This document shows, piece by piece, positions 49,210 through 52,086 of a DNA stretch of 52,086 nucleotides. The translations under genes and the position numbers were made by a program. Origin of the DNA: an uncultured Eubacteriales bacterium (GTDB lineage: Bacteria > Bacillota > Clostridia > Oscillospirales > Oscillospiraceae); NCBI GenBank assembly GCA_900547745.1, contig URHT01000009.1:1-52086 (forward strand), written 5' to 3'. Position 1 is the stretch's first letter; each line of letters opens with the position of its first letter. The notes below the pieces were generated by a model that searched no databases, had not been told where the DNA came from, and saw only the letters and a program-made list of their open reading frames with translations.

Positions 49210-50250
49210 ATGGGAATCAAAATCGGTATCAACGGATTTGGCCGTATCGGCCGTGTCGTCATGCGCATCCTGACGGAGGATCCGGAAAAGTTTGACATTT
49301 GCGGCATCAACCTGCGCAAGGCGGACATCGACTATATGGTATACCTGCTGAAGTACGACTCTGTTTTCCGCAACTTCCCCGGCATGGTGGAGCACGCCGG
49401 AGGCGATCTGGTGGTCAATGGCCGTAAGATCAAAATTTACAGCGAGTCTGACGCCGCCATGATTAACTGGGCCGACTGCGGCGCGGAGTACATCATCGAA
49501 TCCACCGGTGCCAACAACACCACCGACAAGGCCAGCCGCCACTTCAAGGGCGGCGCCAAGAAGGTCATCCTGACGGCTCCCGCCAAGGACGACGCCACGC
49601 CCACCTTCGTTTTCGGCGTCAACAGCGACGAGTACCGCTCCGATATGCGCGTCGTCTCCAACGCCAGCTGCACCACCAACTGTCTAGCCCCGCTGGCCTA
49701 CGTTATCCACAAGGAGTTCGGCATCGAGCAGTCCCTGATGTCCACCATCCACGCCTCCACCGCCAAGCAGAAGGCCGTGGACTCCCGCGGCGGCAGCGAC
49801 TGGCGCACCGGCCGTTCCATCCTGAACAACATCATCCCCACCTCCACCGGCGCAGCCAAGGCCGTGGGCCGCGTTATCCCGTCCCTGAAGGGCAAGATGA
49901 CCGGCATGGCGTTCCGCGTCCCCACGGCGGACGTGTCCGTGGTGGATCTCACCGCCCGTCTCAGCAACAGCGTCTCCTATGCCGACATCTGCTACGAGAT
50001 CCTCCATGCCTCCGAGACATACATGAAGGGCATCATCGGCTACACCCGCGATCAGGTGGTGTCCACCGACCTGATTGGCAATTCCTGCCCCTGCATCTTC
50101 GATGAGACCGCCGGCATCATGCTGGATCACGACTTCGTCAAGCTCATTGCGTGGTACGATAACGAGTGGGGCTACAGCAACATGGTCACCCGCATGCTGG
50201 AGCACATGCACACCGTGGATGAGTCGGATACCTTCCTGACGCAGGCGTAA
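49210..50250 (+). CDS. gap: Glyceraldehyde-3-phosphate dehydrogenase, type I
   Basis: 346 aa. NAD(P)-binding INGFGRIGR, catalytic Cys154 in SNASCTTNCLAP and His181 in STIHASTAKQ, C-terminal WYDNEWGYSN. At the end of the second beta strand, where NAD-specific enzymes have 'IND', this protein has GINLRKAD (Asn34-Leu35-Arg36): the Asp that holds the adenosine ribose is replaced, as in NADP-accepting GAPDHs. Strong ribosome site GAAGGAAAGGAAAG. Alone, not in a pgk/tpi operon; codon bias indicates high expression. Confidence 0.94.
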   Translation: MGIKIGINGFGRIGRVVMRILTEDPEKFDICGINLRKADIDYMVYLLKYDSVFRNFPGMVEHAGGDLVVNGRKIKIYSESDAAMINWADCGAEYIIESTGANNTTDKASRHFKGGAKKVILTAPAKDDATPTFVFGVNSDEYRSDMRVVSNASCTTNCLAPLAYVIHKEFGIEQSLMSTIHASTAKQKAVDSRGGSDWRTGRSILNNIIPTSTGAAKAVGRVIPSLKGKMTGMAFRVPTADVSVVDLTARLSNSVSYADICYEILHASETYMKGIIGYTRDQVVSTDLIGNSCPCIFDETAGIMLDHDFVKLIAWYDNEWGYSNMVTRMLEHMHTVDESDTFLTQA

Positions 50251-50265
50251 GTTCATACACCGGAA

Positions 50266-50319
50266 AAGAGACGGCCCTCGGGGCACCCTCCGTAAGGAAG
50301 GTGCCCCGGGGCGGCTCTT
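50266..50319 (+). terminator. Probable terminator after gap
   Basis: Long stem of about 17 bp with a small internal defect (50266-50287 with 50300-50319), loop of about 12 nt, then a weak TTGTAT tract. Confidence 0.6.
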
Positions 50320-50364
50320 GTATCTCAGATTAATAAGTTCTCGGAAACGGTGTAACCCCTGTGG

Positions 50365-51954
50365 TTACGCCGTTTTCTCTTTGTTACGCTGGGCGAGGTG
50401 GTGCTGGAAGGCTTCTTCCATTTCCTCCGGGGTCAGCTCGTGGAGAATGCCCACGCCGCTGTAATAGATGTCCAAAAGCTGCACTCGCTTGCCGTCAAGG
50501 TATCTGGGCGCATACACCACGATTTTGTCCACGAACTCGTGGACCAGCTCCGGGGTCAGGGCTTTCAGCTCCGTGATTTGTTTCACCTTCTGAATAAACC
50601 GCTGCAAGCTCTCGGTCTTATCCGTTTCGGTTTCCAGATACGCCTGCATCTCCAGGACGGCAGCCTTCAGCGTTTTCTGCTCCTCCTCGTAGGACAGGGA
50701 TAGAGTAGCGTAGCGCTCATCAGACAGCTTTCCGCTGGCGTTGTCCTCATAGATCTTCTGGATCAGGGTGTCAATCTCCGCAATGCGTTTCTTCGCCTTG
50801 CTCAACTCCCGGCGCTTGGCGGCAAGCTGCTTCTTCTTGTCCTCCGTGTAGCAGTCCATCTGCTTGCGGGCAAACTCCTTCTCAAACACCTGCACATTCA
50901 GCAGGATGCGCTGCATACTCTCCAGAACGATTTGCTCCACCACCTTCTCACGGATATAGTGGGCGGAACAGACCTCGGAATTCTTGCGGTAGGAGGAGCA
51001 GAAGAAATACGCCTGCTCTCGCTTGTAGTTGTTGGTGACACTGTAATACAGCTTCTCTCCGCAGTCGGCACAGTACAGCAGACCCGAAAAGGGGCTGACA
51101 ATGCCGCTTTTCGTGGGCCTGCGGCGGTGCTTGCGAAGCTCCTGCACCAAGGCGAAGGTTTCCCGGTCGATGATGGCGTGATGCGTGTCCTTGAAGATTT
51201 GCCATTCCTCCGGCGGACGCTCGATTTTCTTCTTGTTCTTAAAGGACTTGGTGGTGCTGCGGAAGTTCACCGTATCACCGCAGTATTCCTGTTTGCCGAG
51301 AATATCCGCCACGGTAGCCGAGCACCAGTTGTAGGGCACGGCAGGCGGTTTACTGCAATTCCGGCCAATATTGCTCCAATGCTCCGTAGGCGTCGGCACC
51401 TTGGCAGCTTTCAGCCGTTTGGCGATCTGCATAGGACCGAGGCCGTCCACGCACCAAGAGAAGATCTGCCGCACGGTCTTTGCCGCAGCTTCATCAATGA
51501 TCCAGCCGTTCTTACTCTCTGGGTCTTTCAGGTACCCAAAGGGCGGATTGGTGGTCAGCGGTGCGCCGGACATTCCCTTGCTCTTGAACACATTGCGTAC
51601 CTTCTGGCTGGTGTTCTTAGCGTGCCACTCGTTGAACAGGTCTTGCATCGGGACAAGGTCGCTGATGCCCTTGGCGGTGTCGATGTTGTCCATAATGGCG
51701 ATGTAGCGGACGCCGAGGCTGTCGAAGCCTTCTTCCAATAGCTGCCCTACTATCAAGCGATTACGCCCCAAGCGGGAGTGATCCTTGACGATCAAGGTGC
51801 CGATAAGACCCTTTTCCGCCAGCTCCATAATTTCCGTGAACGCCGGTCTTGCGAAGTTCGTACCTGACCAGCCGTCATCAATGAACACACGGGTGTTCCG
51901 GAAGCCATTTTCTTGTGCGTACTTCTCAAGGATGGCCTGCTGAAAAGCGATTTG
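50365..51954 (-). pseudogene. Large serine recombinase, 5'-truncated
   Basis: About 530 codons remain. From its start the reading frame gives QQAILEKYAQENGFRNTRVF then IDDGWSGTNFARPAF, i.e. the family sequence from about residue 30 on; a TGA (51957-51955) sits directly before it. The N-terminal YxRxS block with the catalytic Ser is missing in all three frames up to the window end. The rest is intact: KDHSRLGRNR, recombinase domain (PPFGYLKDPESKNGW), zinc ribbon (CADCGEKLYY ... CSSYRKNSEVC) and coiled coil (KKQLAAKRRELSKAKKRIAEID). An internal ATG at 51888 could start a 507-aa protein, but it would be catalytically dead. Confidence 0.8.
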
Positions 51955-52007
51955 TCAAGGGTATTTTCTCCCGCTGAATACAAATGTCCAACTTTACTGT
52001 GAATAGC

Positions 52008-52085
52008 TCAGATATAATAAACACAGAGCCGCAGAATGGCCAGGGTTGCCATCACCGCCGCAATGATTAGGATGGTGTTTCGGTT
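52008..52085 (-). CDS. C-terminal end of a membrane protein (cut by window edge)
   Basis: 25 codons in frame with a TGA at 52010-52008; the peptide NRNTILIIAAVMATLAILRL ends CVYYI and would be a final membrane helix. Lies about 50 nt before the recombinase remnant on the same strand. It could belong to the same inserted element or to the host; family not assignable. Confidence 0.4.
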   Translation of the reverse strand, partial: NRNTILIIAAVMATLAILRLCVYYI

Positions 52086-52086
52086 T

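Noticed and set aside
51792..51983. A different frame (MYSAGENTLDKS...) as the missing N-terminus of the serine recombinase through a frameshift
   Set aside because: No YxRxS or other resolvase N-terminal motif in that frame or the third frame, so a simple frameshift does not restore the protein.
1..52086. CRISPR arrays, tRNA or rRNA genes, prophage
   Set aside because: No regularly spaced repeats, no cloverleaf with conserved T-arm, no rRNA core sequence and no phage structural genes were seen; the only mobile-element trace is the recombinase remnant at the right end.

Overview
The window is a GC-rich (roughly 60%), gene-dense chromosomal segment of a spore-forming, butyrate-producing anaerobic Clostridia. 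The best fit is Oscillospiraceae (Oscillibacter/Flavonifractor/Intestinimonas-like). The evidence is: the sporulation genes spoVM, sipL, spoIVA, yunB and spoIIAA-spoIIAB-sigF; two butyryl-CoA:acetate CoA-transferase family genes; a single-chain pyruvate:ferredoxin oxidoreductase; a T-box valS; class A RNase P RNA; and Firmicute gene order. The family assignment is inferred from gene content only.

Layout. 1-4484: CoA-transferase 1, ispD-ispF, and a DUF3343/cysteine-desulfurase-like pair. 4485-8781: cdaA-cdaR (c-di-AMP synthesis, without glmM), an RseC-like protein, DUF5685 and a J-domain protein with a Cys-rich tail. 8833-20972: a housekeeping run in the Bacillus order, yicC-remA-gmk-rpoZ-priA-def-fmt-rsmB-rlmN-stp-prkC-rsgA, ending in two very small genes, the second of which is spoVM. 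21029-23028: sipL and rnpB. 23077-25458 (minus strand): an amino-acid ABC transporter whose binding protein has its two halves in swapped (circularly permuted) order. 25774-31164: murD, yunB, ligA and a cytosolic GH13 enzyme. 31346-36406: pyruvate:ferredoxin oxidoreductase and CoA-transferase 2. 36475-41036: T-box, valS and the spoIIA operon. 41145-43325 (minus strand): an apparently SOS-controlled operon of a 39-aa membrane peptide, a radical SAM protein and its DUF4130 partner, divergent from pcrA. 46110-50250: DUF2500, a TetR regulator, spoIVA and gap. 50365-52086: a 5'-truncated large serine recombinase and the end of a membrane protein, a probable scar of a mobile element.

How the genes fit together. 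Pyruvate:ferredoxin oxidoreductase makes acetyl-CoA and reduced ferredoxin; the CoA-transferases would finish butyrate formation with acetate as CoA acceptor. The stretch from yicC to rsgA couples translation (initiator Met formylation/deformylation, rRNA methylation, 30S maturation) with envelope signalling (PrkC/Stp). SpoVM, SipL and SpoIVA are the three proteins that build the basement layer of the spore coat in clostridia; SigF with its two regulators starts forespore gene expression.

Most notable: (1) the circularly permuted ABC binding protein; (2) a 24-codon spoVM; (3) three LexA-like boxes, one inside a perfect promoter spacer, ahead of a tiny membrane-peptide gene and a DNA-repair pair; (4) long perfect dyads or tandem palindromes at the tetR and DUF2500 promoters; (5) Rex-like sites at both CoA-transferase promoters. 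No CRISPR array, tRNA, rRNA or intact mobile element was seen.
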